Positions 45,161-54,380 of a DNA stretch of 64,000 nt are shown here, piece by piece. The notes beneath the pieces are model-generated. The model was not told the DNA's origin. It saw nothing but the letters and a program-made list of their open reading frames with translations, and searched no databases. The position numbers and the translations under genes are program-made. Position 1 is the stretch's first letter. Every line of letters begins with the position of its first letter. The DNA is from Mucilaginibacter sp. SMC90 (GTDB lineage Bacteria > Bacteroidota > Bacteroidia > Sphingobacteriales > Sphingobacteriaceae): the NCBI RefSeq assembly GCF_022811725.1, contig NZ_CP094527.1:5518001-5582000 (forward strand), given 5' to 3'.

Positions 45161-45191
45161 AAAAAAGGCATCCCTCGCGGATGCCTTTGTC
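45161..45191. terminator. Bidirectional terminator after the MBL hydrolase gene
   Basis: Perfect 10-bp stem AAAGGCATCC with GGATGCCTTT around a 5-nt loop; a run of As precedes it, so the minus strand also ends in a T-run. It lies 56 bp after the MBL stop. Confidence 0.8.
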
Positions 45192-45520
45192 AATTGATTG
45201 GTTTAGGTAAAAAGCCTCGTCAATTATTTCAGAATAGCCAGGTCAGAAAGCTCAGCCGCCTTTTAAAAGCAGCTAACCTCTAATCTCCAACCTCTGATCA
45301 CTGTAAAAAAGGTTTAGGTATAAAGAACGCTGTTTCTTTGGCAGGCTATAGCGGTCAGCCGCTAATCACCTGCCTCTGATCTCTTCAATAAAAAGGTTTA
45401 GGATTTTGAGTTATTTGTACTCTTCCTCAACTAATCTCTAATCACAAACCTTAACCATGATGCATAATCTATCAGAATTTCATAACCCATTTATAAATTT
45501 TCTGCATCAGGATATTTCAA
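45192..45520. repeat. Spacer with three degenerate tandem units starting GGTTTAGG
   Basis: GGTTTAGG occurs at 45200-45207, 45311-45318 and 45395-45402. The first two units end in CTCTGATC followed by CT and an A-run; words such as CTAATCTC recur. No gene is present between the MBL terminator and the flotillin stop. Confidence 0.45.
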
Positions 45521-47410
45521 TTATTCGCCTTTAGTGGTGGCACCGCCTTTACCCTGGTTTTCGATCTGCAGTTTTTTAAGCATTTCGGTACCAATCAGGG
45601 CATCTATCATACCGCCGCTGCCGCCATCTTTACCGCTCACCAGTATCTCAGGTACTAACCTGATGCCTGCTGCAGCCAAAGCTTCAGCTACGCGTACTAT
45701 AGCATATTGCTCGGTACCCATCGCTTCGGTTTTTTGTTTGGTTACCTCGGCTTCTGATAAACCTATGGCCTTGATCTTGGCACCTTCGGCCAAACCATTC
45801 ACCTCCGTAGCGTTGGCATCAGCTTTGGCGTTCACTGTTTTGGCTTCAGCATCAGCCTTGGCTATAGTGATCCTTACTTCGGCATCAGCTTTTGCGTTGA
45901 TGGTTTTAGCTTCGGCCTCACCACGTGATGCGGCAACCCTTGAAGCGGCCATTTGGGTGTTGATCTCAACCTGGCGGGTTGATTTCACTACCTCAGGCTG
46001 CATATCGGCACCTGCACGGGCGCTTTCAAACTCTTTACGCTCAACCTGGGCATGTCGCTGAATTTCGTAAGTAACCTTTTCTTCTTCGGCCAGTTTACGG
46101 TCGGTAAGGGTTTTCATCAGCGCAGCAGGCGGCACTATGTCACCTATCAGGGTATCCACACCAATTACGTTATAGGTTGTTAATACCGCGCCAATATGCT
46201 CGCGGGCATCTGTTTGCCTTTGGATACGATTGGCCAAAAATCCGATCACATCACTCTTTTGAGCCGAGTTACGGAAGTAGTTAGCGATAGTGGGCTCCAA
46301 TACCTGCGATACCAGGTTTTTCATCTTACCGAAACGGGCAATCACTTTTGGCGCTTCATTACGCGGCACGTGGATGATCTGTGACACATCCAAATTGAAT
46401 GTAAAACCATCGCTTGACCTTACTGTAATGGTACACAGGTTCTTATCCAACTCATGCGCCTCGGTACGGCTATCGGCCCAGTTGAGCACGATGTTGGTAG
46501 TCGGTACAATTTCAACTGCATGGGTATAAATGTTAACCGGGTGTTTGCCTGGGTCCAATGGTTCTTCCCAAACACCTTTTTGGTTGCGTTTAACAATGTT
46601 ACCGTGCTTAAAGTTATCGCCACTGGTATCCAAACCTTCGGGACCAACAAAGGAGTTCACTACGCCCACATAACCGATTGGGATATAGGTCATGTCAACC
46701 TGTTCAACAATTACAAACCAAGGGTTTAAGTAATAAGTACCGGCCAGTATCACATCCTCCTGCAAGCCCTTGCGGCCACCGGCGTTAATAAACGCAATAG
46801 GATCCTGGTAGTTCTTGTGACCGGCTACCGATTCGCCGGCAATTTCGCCCTTGTCCAGCGGTTCGCCATCCAGGGTGGTAACGATACCTACCTTATTTTC
46901 GTGGATCTGGGTAATAGGCACCATCTCTATCTCAAACAAAAAGGTATTGATACGATAGCTACCCGGCGTAAGAAAAGCGGCCTGCGGACCTTTTTGGCCT
47001 TTATTATCCAAAAACGCTATGGCATCCTGAAACTTATCGCACTCAACCGGTTTTCCCAATACACGGCCGGTATCAAACGATGCACCATCTTTGGCTTTGA
47101 TCAGCCCAAGCCTACCCTGCTCAATAATGGTAAACGGCTCCATATTAATGGTATACTGCCATGGCCACATACGCCAGTACAAACCCGGGGCAAGCGCCTT
47201 GGCCTGCATACCGGCTTCGCCATTAGTTGCAATAATACGACCGTCGGGCAAACGGGTATTGCCCGATAGGGTGAACTTTTTGATCACCAAACCGATACGA
47301 TTATCGGGCACGATAACCATACCGCAAAATACGCGCAAAACAAATTTGTACATCAGCAATAACACTATGACGGGTATAACCCACCACAGACTAACAATTA
47401 GATTGTCCAT
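45521..47410 (-). CDS. Flotillin-like SPFH/band-7 membrane protein
   Basis: 629 residues from the ATG at 47410 (MDNLIVSLWWVIP); an earlier start would add 20 basic residues before the membrane helix and looks wrong. One N-terminal helix (about 4-27) anchors it. SPFH/band-7 segments follow, with an unusually long N-terminal region (KKFTLSGNTRLPDGRIIA, APGLYWRMWPWQYTINM, repeated PGSYRINTFLFEIEMVPI-like blocks). Next is the core (VRSSDGFTFNLDVSQIIHVPR), an Ala/Glu coiled-coil flotillin region (about 480-570) and a Gly-rich tail. Such proteins organise membrane microdomains. No NfeD gene lies beside it. Confidence 0.85.
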   Translation of the reverse strand: MDNLIVSLWWVIPVIVLLLMYKFVLRVFCGMVIVPDNRIGLVIKKFTLSGNTRLPDGRIIATNGEAGMQAKALAPGLYWRMWPWQYTINMEPFTIIEQGRLGLIKAKDGASFDTGRVLGKPVECDKFQDAIAFLDNKGQKGPQAAFLTPGSYRINTFLFEIEMVPITQIHENKVGIVTTLDGEPLDKGEIAGESVAGHKNYQDPIAFINAGGRKGLQEDVILAGTYYLNPWFVIVEQVDMTYIPIGYVGVVNSFVGPEGLDTSGDNFKHGNIVKRNQKGVWEEPLDPGKHPVNIYTHAVEIVPTTNIVLNWADSRTEAHELDKNLCTITVRSSDGFTFNLDVSQIIHVPRNEAPKVIARFGKMKNLVSQVLEPTIANYFRNSAQKSDVIGFLANRIQRQTDAREHIGAVLTTYNVIGVDTLIGDIVPPAALMKTLTDRKLAEEEKVTYEIQRHAQVERKEFESARAGADMQPEVVKSTRQVEINTQMAASRVAASRGEAEAKTINAKADAEVRITIAKADAEAKTVNAKADANATEVNGLAEGAKIKAIGLSEAEVTKQKTEAMGTEQYAIVRVAEALAAAGIRLVPEILVSGKDGGSGGMIDALIGTEMLKKLQIENQGKGGATTKGE

Positions 47411-47699
47411 TTTTTTAAAGATTGTTTTTGATTTTTTTATTAACGGAACCCTTAAGGTGCGGGCCCTCACAACACTTATAGCTTACCTGGAAGAGTACCT
47501 TGGCTATATAGTGTCATTAAGACAGTTGCATTTGTGCTTTGTTACGAAAAATCCTAAAAATATTTTACGGCTGGCGTCAAATCCATGTAATTAATTGATA
47601 TACAGAAAGTAAATTTTACAATGATTTTTCAGAAAACATTTAACAACCAGCATAGTTAAACAGGTATCATATTGTTTAATAAAACTTAACATTACCGCT

Positions 47700-47861
47700 A
47701 TGAGCATTCCTAACAAAGACACCAAAAAAGAAGGCACTAAAGCAGGTACAACAAAAACAGAAGGACAAAAAGCCAAAGAGCTCAAAACCGAAGGCCCGCT
47801 AAGTGAAAAGGACGAAGTAAAACAAGCAGAAGAGCGCACCAGGAAAGGCACGAAGAAATAA
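47700..47861 (+). CDS. Small Lys/Glu/Thr-rich protein (53 residues)
   Basis: An open frame from ATG 47700 to TAA 47861 encodes a strongly charged peptide: repeated TKKEGTKAGTTKTEG-like pieces and a final RTRKGTKK. There is no signal peptide, membrane segment or cysteine; it is probably unstructured. The charged composition with no hydrophobic core is typical of small stress or nucleic-acid-associated proteins, but nothing identifies it. A word-repeat array starts about 10 bp after the stop. Confidence 0.5.
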   Translation: MSIPNKDTKKEGTKAGTTKTEGQKAKELKTEGPLSEKDEVKQAEERTRKGTKK

Positions 47862-47870
47862 TAATGTGAA

Positions 47871-47950
47871 GTCCGAAGTCTTAAGTCGGGAGTCAAAAAT
47901 CTTTTTTGACTCTCTGCATCTCTGACTTATGACTTTGAGCTAAAGACTTA
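47871..47950. repeat. AAGTC/GACTT word-repeat array with an internal hairpin
   Basis: GAAGTC, AAGTCTTAAGTC and GGGAGTC are followed by reverse words GACTCTC, TGACTTATGACTTTG and AAGACTT. GAGTCAAAAA pairs with TTTTTGACTC at the centre. It could act as a terminator for the small upstream gene. Confidence 0.55.
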
Positions 47951-48005
47951 GCGTCGCTTTCAATTTTAAAAGCAATTGCATAGTTTTATCCAAACATTTT
48001 ATGTT

Positions 48006-48413
48006 ATGATAAAACAAGGCTTTTTGTTGCTTACTGTCGTTGCGCTTTTTATAACATCATGCAAACCTACTGTTTCGGTTACAACGCTTACCGGTAAATG
48101 GAAATACGTAAAAATTGACCACCCAAATGCCAGCCCGCCGGATACTGTAAAACAAGCCGAGTTAGATGCGAACGTGCCTTACATACAATTTACGCCCGAA
48201 ATGAAGTTCCTGATAGTTTGGGGTGGCAAATTCCTTTCGCATGGAACTTTCACGCTGGATGGCAGTAACATGAACATAACAGAGAAATTGCCTGATGGTA
48301 AAACCCGCAATTTTGTTTTTACAATATCCGAGTTAACCGAAAATAAAATAGTGTTCGAAAGTACAGGCCCCGATGGCTCAAAAGTTACTGCTTTACGGGC
48401 AAGCAAATTTTAA
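48006..48413 (+). CDS. Lipocalin-like lipoprotein
   Basis: 135 residues from the ATG at 48006; an in-frame ATG at 47976 exists, but MIKQGFLLLTVVALFITSC gives a clean lipoprotein signal with Cys19. The mature part is beta-rich: TGKWKYVKIDHP, a YIQFTPEMKFLIVWGGKFLSHGTFTLDGSNMNITE stretch and KIVFESTGPDGSKVTALRASKF. This is the pattern of lipocalin-like lipoproteins of Bacteroidota. Function unknown. It stands alone between two repeat regions. Confidence 0.65.
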   Translation: MIKQGFLLLTVVALFITSCKPTVSVTTLTGKWKYVKIDHPNASPPDTVKQAELDANVPYIQFTPEMKFLIVWGGKFLSHGTFTLDGSNMNITEKLPDGKTRNFVFTISELTENKIVFESTGPDGSKVTALRASKF

Positions 48414-48423
48414 CGCTAATTTC

Positions 48424-48712
48424 AATCACGTAAATTCTTCAATCTTAAAAATTCGCCGTTGTTGGTGTTGTCACCACAGGCGTTAACTTAGGGGGGAAAA
48501 AGCGTGGGATTGTGCGATTCCCTCCCTTGGGAGGGTGTAGGGAGGGGTTTCAACAGGATAAACTTATCCGCTTTAATGACGCATAACCCCTCCCTGCCAA
48601 TACACATTTCAGCCGCACCCCTCCCGAGGGAGGGAATTAAAAAAGCTCCCGAACACCTGTGGTGTTGTCCCAACAACGGCATAAATCAAGTAAATCCTTC
48701 AATCCTAAAAAT
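48424..48712. repeat. Palindromic element flanked by 29-bp direct repeats
   Basis: Direct copies at 48424-48452 and 48684-48712 match at 26 of 29 bases (core CTTCAATC.TAAAAAT). Inside are GCCGTTGTTGG...ACCACAGG and its inverted partner (about 48455-48480 and 48655-48680), then inverted TCCCTCCC/GGGAGGGA arms around a core with GGAGGGGTT/AACCCCTCC. No gene is present. Confidence 0.6.
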
Positions 48713-48718
48713 CAAGGT

Positions 48719-49942
48719 TTAATGCGCCACCATAACATCGCCGCTGGCCTCAACCTTGTGTTTTATAAACCGCTTGCCAATAAACACAATTAAAAGGGCC
48801 AAAATTGATGAGCTCACCATAACAGCCGCCATAGGCAGCGAGCTATGCTGTTTTATTACCGAGATACCAATGGATGATAAAGCACCAACAGCCATTTGCG
48901 AAGCGCCTAAAATTGCAGAGGCCGATCCTGCATTTTTAGTGAACGGAGCAAGAGATAATGCAGAGGTATTTGGTGCGCTGATACCGATACAGCATAGCAC
49001 ACCAAATATCATAGCTATAGTACCCCCAATCCCAAACCAGTGATTTAACGAACCTATAAAAAACACTATTGAGATAATTACCATCAAAACCAGGGCAGCA
49101 CCTATCATTTGCTCGCTTTTATATTTTTTGATCAGTACACTATTTAGCTGACTTGAGCCGATAAAGCCTACCGATAGCCCGGCAAAGATCCACCCAAACT
49201 GTGTTTCGCTTACTTTAAACCCCTCAATAAATACAATTGGCGATGCCGAAACATAGGCAAATAAACCAGCAAACGCAAACGCGCCACCTATGGCATAGGT
49301 TACAAACTGTGCATCTTTTAAAACCGTTATAAAGTGTCCTATAATTGGCCCGGGCTTTAAGGAATACGAAGGGTCGGGCTGGTAGCTTTCAGGAAGCCAG
49401 AATATTACGGACAGCAGTATCAATACCGCTATAATAGTTAAAATCAGGAAAATTATTTGCCATTCAAAAGTTGCAGTGATATAACTCCCAATGGTTGGTG
49501 CCAGCATGGGCGACGCGCCAAGCACCAGTATCAGCAGCGAAAATACTTTGGCATTATCTTCAACCGGGAACAGGTCGCGCACCATGGCCATGGCCGCCAC
49601 ACTGGCTGCACAGCTACCTACCGCCTGGAAGAAACGGAGCACGATGAGCATCTCCAGCGACGAGGAAAAAAAACAGCCCATCGACGAAATAATATAAAGT
49701 CCAAGTCCCCAGTACAACGGATTTTTACGGCCAAACCTGTCAAGCAGAGGTCCGTAAAGCAGCTGCCCGGCAGCAATGCCAATGAAATAGCTTGATAACG
49801 ACAACGCTACCTCATCAGTACTGGTATGCAGGTATTTGGCTATTGCTTTAAACCCGGGCAGGTACATATCAATAGAAAAAGGGCCAAGCGCCGTGAGTGA
49901 TCCCAATATCAGGATCAGTACAATATATTTTTTTGAGGTCAT
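48719..49942 (-). CDS. Bcr/CflA-family drug exporter (MFS)
   Basis: 407 residues and twelve membrane helices. The family opening LGSLTALGPFSIDMYLPGFKAIA, the motif GPLLDRFGRKNPL between helices 2 and 3, and ASPMLAPTIGSYITATFEW in helix 5 identify the Bcr/CflA group of proton-coupled exporters (bicyclomycin, chloramphenicol and others in relatives). The stop lies just beyond the direct-repeat element. No regulator is adjacent; the substrate is unknown. Confidence 0.88.
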   Translation of the reverse strand: MTSKKYIVLILILGSLTALGPFSIDMYLPGFKAIAKYLHTSTDEVALSLSSYFIGIAAGQLLYGPLLDRFGRKNPLYWGLGLYIISSMGCFFSSSLEMLIVLRFFQAVGSCAASVAAMAMVRDLFPVEDNAKVFSLLILVLGASPMLAPTIGSYITATFEWQIIFLILTIIAVLILLSVIFWLPESYQPDPSYSLKPGPIIGHFITVLKDAQFVTYAIGGAFAFAGLFAYVSASPIVFIEGFKVSETQFGWIFAGLSVGFIGSSQLNSVLIKKYKSEQMIGAALVLMVIISIVFFIGSLNHWFGIGGTIAMIFGVLCCIGISAPNTSALSLAPFTKNAGSASAILGASQMAVGALSSIGISVIKQHSSLPMAAVMVSSSILALLIVFIGKRFIKHKVEASGDVMVAH

Positions 49943-50045
49943 ATTTCTTGTTGATGATTCATGGATAAGGTCAAAAGCGAATCAAATAAACGTGGCAAAT
50001 ATTCAAAAGTCTATAAACCGTGATCTATAACTATGAACCGAAACA

Positions 50046-51260
50046 CTAAAACGCCTCGCCTAAATTAAGACTTATTGATGAAAAGTTTTTGCTTACTCCA
50101 TAATCAAGACTAATATTGGTACCTGACTTTTTATTAAACTTGAAGCGTAAGCCTGTGCCACCTGCCGGGTGCCAATACACAAAGGCATGGTTTTCGGGCT
50201 CAGTAACAGAGTTCACGTTTGCAAATACAACAAAACCAAGCAAACCGTTTCGGGTAATATCGCGTCTGTATTCTGTTTCAAAATAAGCAAGCCTGTCGCC
50301 CCGGTAACGGCTTTGCGGAAATCCCCTGCCCGACCGCTGGTTGGGCTCCCAGCCAAGGCTTGGCAGGTTAAGGTATGGTGTGCGCGGGGTAAGCGTTGTC
50401 CAGAAAAAAGCCCATAACGCCAACACGTTTTTAGGCCCCGAGTTACTTAATTGCAGGTATTTACGCATATCAATGTATAACGACCGCCAATCGGTATGGC
50501 TTCCAAAAGCTTTGGCATTAACGCGGTAAACCACATTGGCATAAGCACCGGGCAGCGGATTAATTGAGTTTCGGCGCGAATCATATAGTAAATTGAGAGT
50601 TACGCCCGATGAAAACGCGTCCTGATCGGCGGCGGTGCCATATTTATAGCCGGTAAATTTACGCAGGTTTTGATCGCCGTTGCTTTCAATATCCATGTAA
50701 TAATCCAGGTTATAGCCCAAACCTGCATAAAAATAAGGCTTGATCTGCTTCAACACACTCTGATAAAAACGGAGGTAATTATAATTTACCAGAAACTTAT
50801 CTCCCTGCCCCTGATTGCCGCCCAAACCCCAGGTATATTGCGGATAAACCATCAACCTGGTATCTCCCTGTATATTCCATTCGTTATTGTTAAGCCAGAT
50901 ATTTGAACGGATAGGTAAACCATATCTGCCTTTCAAATTAAAATAAGGGGTAAAAGTAAAGCTCGATAAATTGGTGGTAGCCGCATCGCCAAGGTAAAAC
51001 CCGGCCGTTGTTGAGGTAAATAATGCCTTTCCGCCACTACGGCCATCTGTCGATGATATTGGAAAAACTGAAAAATAGATCTTTTTTCTTTCGGTGGTTT
51101 GCTGCCTGGGTTTTATTTTGAAAAGCGAACGGGCTATATCAATTACATCCCTTTGCGGTACTGTATCCTTTTTTATGCTCACCGTATCGATAATGGGCTC
51201 TTGCGCCAGCACTACCGCAGGAATTAAACACAAAAAAAGCACAGTTAATCCTTTTACCAT
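50046..51260 (-). CDS. Outer-membrane barrel protein, surface antigen (Omp85-like) type
   Basis: 404 residues with a signal peptide (cleavage after VLAQ). The mature part starts EPIIDTVSIKKD and proceeds to a barrel with FSVFPISSTDGRSGGKALFTSTTAGFYLG, YDSRRNSINPLPGAYANVVYRV, RGFPQSRYRGDRLAYFETEYRRDI and a C-terminal ISLNLGEAF ending in Phe. The order (DSR..NP.PG, then RG....YRG....a..EYR) is the Omp85/surface-antigen barrel signature, but there are no POTRA domains, so it is not BamA itself. It is monocistronic. Role unknown; lipid, patatin-like or calcium-handling relatives exist. Confidence 0.75.
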   Translation of the reverse strand: MVKGLTVLFLCLIPAVVLAQEPIIDTVSIKKDTVPQRDVIDIARSLFKIKPRQQTTERKKIYFSVFPISSTDGRSGGKALFTSTTAGFYLGDAATTNLSSFTFTPYFNLKGRYGLPIRSNIWLNNNEWNIQGDTRLMVYPQYTWGLGGNQGQGDKFLVNYNYLRFYQSVLKQIKPYFYAGLGYNLDYYMDIESNGDQNLRKFTGYKYGTAADQDAFSSGVTLNLLYDSRRNSINPLPGAYANVVYRVNAKAFGSHTDWRSLYIDMRKYLQLSNSGPKNVLALWAFFWTTLTPRTPYLNLPSLGWEPNQRSGRGFPQSRYRGDRLAYFETEYRRDITRNGLLGFVVFANVNSVTEPENHAFVYWHPAGGTGLRFKFNKKSGTNISLDYGVSKNFSSISLNLGEAF

Positions 51261-51367
51261 CGTTTTTCTAAACAGAAAATACCAGCCCGCTGTTTGATCG
51301 TTAATAACACTATTAACGGATAAAACAGTGCAATCGCTTCAATTTAGCTAAATTTTAATTTAAATAG

Positions 51368-51401
51368 AAAGGCCCGTAACTATTAATAATTACAGGCCTT
51401 T
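51368..51401 (-). terminator. Terminator of the glycine-zipper gene
   Basis: On the minus strand AAAGGCCTGTAA pairs with TTACGGGCCTTT (one T-G) around a loop of about 10 nt and is followed by CTATTT. It starts 18 bp beyond the stop. Confidence 0.65.
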
Positions 51402-51418
51402 GTAACAACCTTTTAAAA

Positions 51419-51769
51419 TCAATGGTAAGTTGTTTGCTTAGTTACCGTTGTTTTAGTTGTGGTATAATGATGGTGTGGGTGGGCCCTGCGCCATGCAATG
51501 CGGGCTGCACGTTTTCTTTTTTCTTCGCGCCTGCGGGCTTCGTTACCTATAACATAACCGCCGCCTGCACCAAGCGCCCCACCCACTAAAGCACCACCGG
51601 CACTATGCGTAATGAGTGCGCCGGCAACCGCACCGCCGGCACCGCCTATTATAGCTCCTTTACCTTGTTTACTGATCCCTTTTTTCTTGGTTGTTTGTGC
51701 ACCGGCAGTAATACTGATTGATAACATCAGGCCTATTAAAAAGCACATATATATCATTAACTTTTTCAT
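51419..51769 (-). CDS. Glycine-zipper membrane/envelope protein
   Basis: 116 residues. Signal peptide (cleavage after AGAQ), a Lys-rich linker (TTKKKGISKQGKG), then a glycine-zipper double helix AIIGGAGGAVAGALITHSAGGALVGGALGAGGGYVIG (about 38-74). A very basic tail (RRREEKRKRAARIAWRRAHPHHHY) and a Thr-rich end follow. Such YMGG/glycine-zipper proteins associate with the outer membrane or form small assemblies; the role is unknown. Confidence 0.75.
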   Translation of the reverse strand: MKKLMIYMCFLIGLMLSISITAGAQTTKKKGISKQGKGAIIGGAGGAVAGALITHSAGGALVGGALGAGGGYVIGNEARRREEKRKRAARIAWRRAHPHHHYTTTKTTVTKQTTYH

Positions 51770-51874
51770 TTGGTATGTATTTAATAAGTGTTAACAATTA
51801 CACCTATGCAAATAGCAGGCCGTTATTGAAAATAGCTGCTCAAAAATTTAACAAAAGGGCATTAACAGGTTATG

Positions 51875-52696
51875 TTATTTCAGGAAATCCAAAACTGCCG
51901 TTGAAAATTCAGGGGTGCGACTGGCGCTGTTATGATCGCCTGGAACGTGAACAAGTTTCGAACCGGGAATGAGTTTATTGAGGGCAACCTCATCACCATT
52001 ATCATGGTCTTCGGTACCGTCGATGAGCAGCACAGGGATTTTCACTTTGGCCAATTCCTGTTTACTGGTAGATGGTTGCCACTTTTGCTGATAGGCCAAA
52101 GCAACTTCATCAAAGGGGTTACTATGAATATATTTGATCATACCGTCAACATCATGGAAGCTGGTATCGCCCATTAAAGCTTTATAGGCATGGATCCGCC
52201 TCGGCCATTCGGGATTAGTATATGCATCGCCCATACCGCCCATTACAGCCTTTTTAACCCGCTTATCCAGCACAAATACCCGCGATGTAATGATCGAACC
52301 GCGCGAGTATCCCACAATAGCATATTGTCTTAATGCAAGGCTGGTAGCTAATCCCATAATATCCTTTGCTTCGGCATCCTTAGCATAACCGGCATCAGTA
52401 TGGGGTTTATCTGATCGCCCGTTACCCCGTTGATCCAATATAACCACCTTGTAGCCGGCTGTCAACAGATCGTTGTAAAGCTGTCCTTTTTTCCAGCCTT
52501 CGCCGGTACCCGAAAAACCATGCACCAGTATTACCGGGTAGCCATCGCCCTTTACCTCGTAATAGATCTTAACACCGTCAAACGATTTATAATAGCTGCC
52601 CGAAACCGCGGCTGGCTGAGCCCAAACACAATTACCTGTAATCAGCATTAAAATAAACAAGCTTAAACTTACCGGCAACTTCTTCATAACGGGCAT
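51875..52696 (-). CDS. Secreted alpha/beta hydrolase
   Basis: 273 residues from the ATG at 52696, which begins 4 bp after the GntP stop; the next ATG at 52687 gives an equally good signal peptide (MKKLPVSLSLFILMLITGNCVWAQ). The alpha/beta-hydrolase fold shows the oxyanion motif VHGFSGTGEGW, DQRGNGRSDKP, the nucleophile elbow VGYSRGS, the acidic residue in LLIDGTEDHDNG and the catalytic His in VPGDHNSASRTPEF. An esterase or haloperoxidase-like activity is possible; the substrate is unknown. It is translationally close to, and surely co-transcribed with, the GntP permease gene. Confidence 0.85.
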   Translation of the reverse strand: MPVMKKLPVSLSLFILMLITGNCVWAQPAAVSGSYYKSFDGVKIYYEVKGDGYPVILVHGFSGTGEGWKKGQLYNDLLTAGYKVVILDQRGNGRSDKPHTDAGYAKDAEAKDIMGLATSLALRQYAIVGYSRGSIITSRVFVLDKRVKKAVMGGMGDAYTNPEWPRRIHAYKALMGDTSFHDVDGMIKYIHSNPFDEVALAYQQKWQPSTSKQELAKVKIPVLLIDGTEDHDNGDEVALNKLIPGSKLVHVPGDHNSASRTPEFSTAVLDFLK

Positions 52697-52700
52697 AGTT

Positions 52701-54017
52701 TTATTTAACAAACAGGTTAATAACTGATACCCCAATAAGCCCGATAACAGAAACTAGGGTTTCCATTAATGACCATGATTTGATAGTATCCTTAATGCTT
52801 AAATTAAAATACTCTTTATACAGCCAAAAACCCGAGTCATTTACGTGCGAAAATGCCAGGCTACCTGCCCCGATAGACAGCACCATTAAATTGGGGTTGA
52901 TATGATTTTGCAAAACCAGCGGCGCAACAATACCGGCTGCAGTTAAGCCTGCTACCGTTGCCGAGCCTAAACTGATACGGATAATTGCAGCAATCACCCA
53001 GCCTAGCAGCAATGGAGGTAAATTAAACGCCTGTAACTGTGATGCTATCTGGCTGCTTACACCACTTGCTGTCAAAACTTCTTTAAAAGCTCCCGACCCT
53101 GCTATGATCAATAATATCAGTGCTACGTCCTTCACCGCATCGGTAAAGCTGCCTGCAAGCTGCCCCATGCTTATACCTTGTTTTATACCTAAGGTATAAG
53201 TGGCAACTAAAAGAGCAATCAGCATTACAATTGATGGATCGCCAAGAAATGTTATGACTTTTGACAGGCCGGGGTCCTGTATGTTCAAATACGGAAAAAA
53301 TGCGGTAAGCATTAGTAGTATAACAGGTAATAAAGCGGTGAAAAAACTATTGAAACCTCCGGGCAGCTTTTCAACAGGCAACTCTTCGGCCCGGAACGTA
53401 GCAAGCGGCTCTGACGGGATTTTTTTCAAAAACTGTGCAAATACCGGTCCCGCCAATATAATTGCCGGAATTGCGATCACAAGCCCGTAAATAAAAGTTG
53501 TGGCCATATTAGCGTGAAACAGGGCCACTAAAGCCGAAGGCGATGGATGCGGGGGTAAAAAACCATGTGTTACTGATAACGAAGCCAGCATGGGTAAGCC
53601 TATATAAACGGCGGGCAGCTTGTATTTATAAACAACAGAAAATATAAGAGGCACCATAAGCACAAAGCCAATACCGTAAAACAGCGGAATACCTATAATA
53701 AAACCAGCTACAACCAGCGCCCATTGGATATACTTTTCGCCCACAGCAGCAACAAGTACTCCCGCTATTTTTTGCGCGGCCCCGCTTACGGCAACAAGCT
53801 TGCCCAACATAGCACCCAGGCAAATAATGATAAGTAACTGGCCCAAAATATCGCCCATGCCTTTTTGCACAGCGGCAGTTACCTTATTAATAGGTATGCC
53901 AAGCAATAAACCTGCTGTTATCGAAACAATCAGAAACGCAACAAATGGATTTACCTTTACCAGGCTCACCAATAAAACCAGTAATACGATACAAAAAAGG
54001 ATAATTAACAGTACCAT
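52701..54017 (-). CDS. GntP-family gluconate:H+ symporter
   Basis: 438 residues and about twelve membrane helices. Family blocks: NPFVAFLIVSITAGLLLGIPINKV, LGQLLIIICLGAMLGKLVAVSGAAQKIA, GFLPPHPSPSALVALFHAN, GSATVAGLTAAGIVAPLV and SHVNDSGFWLYKEYFNLSIKDTIKSW. The substrate is probably a sugar acid. It is the first gene of a pair with the alpha/beta hydrolase; no gluconate kinase or regulator is adjacent, so the sugar is uncertain. Confidence 0.9.
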   Translation of the reverse strand: MVLLIILFCIVLLVLLVSLVKVNPFVAFLIVSITAGLLLGIPINKVTAAVQKGMGDILGQLLIIICLGAMLGKLVAVSGAAQKIAGVLVAAVGEKYIQWALVVAGFIIGIPLFYGIGFVLMVPLIFSVVYKYKLPAVYIGLPMLASLSVTHGFLPPHPSPSALVALFHANMATTFIYGLVIAIPAIILAGPVFAQFLKKIPSEPLATFRAEELPVEKLPGGFNSFFTALLPVILLMLTAFFPYLNIQDPGLSKVITFLGDPSIVMLIALLVATYTLGIKQGISMGQLAGSFTDAVKDVALILLIIAGSGAFKEVLTASGVSSQIASQLQAFNLPPLLLGWVIAAIIRISLGSATVAGLTAAGIVAPLVLQNHINPNLMVLSIGAGSLAFSHVNDSGFWLYKEYFNLSIKDTIKSWSLMETLVSVIGLIGVSVINLFVK

Positions 54018-54380
54018 TAAATTATATGTTTATGTATGGCCAGTGTATGTACCCGGAGTGTAGCACATTCGCTGTTGCCAACTAAAGTAATAACAAAATC
54101 TGAGTTTAAAATTTTTAATGGAAATTGCTTAATAAAAGCGATATTTAAGACAGCACGCTATCTTTTTACCCTATACTCTTAATAACAGACTATTTGTGTA
54201 AATAATGTACAACTTGTTGCTATTATATTGTTATTTGATTAATTTTATAAAAAATAGTTTTAATTTTGCGTTAAAGTTTTATCCGATTAAGATTAAACCC
54301 AAACCACTGACTACAGGTTACTGTAATTTAGCAAGCATACTTTAATACCTTTTCGGCATTTTATTTCTTTAATTTTTTTT
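54018..54380. promoter_or_regulatory. Spacer with a candidate promoter for the first receiver protein
   Basis: 363 bp without a gene between divergent starts. TAATTTTG at 54261-54268 with TTTG at 54234-54237 (23-bp spacing, as seen for glnN) gives a promoter candidate with a leader of about 105 nt. Confidence 0.4.

Noticed and set aside
45534..46061. A 175-residue plus-strand open frame
   Set aside because: It lies opposite the flotillin coiled-coil region, whose Ala/Glu codons create open frames on the other strand.
50046..51260. BamA assignment for the barrel protein
   Set aside because: The 404-residue protein has no POTRA domains; only the surface-antigen barrel features are present.
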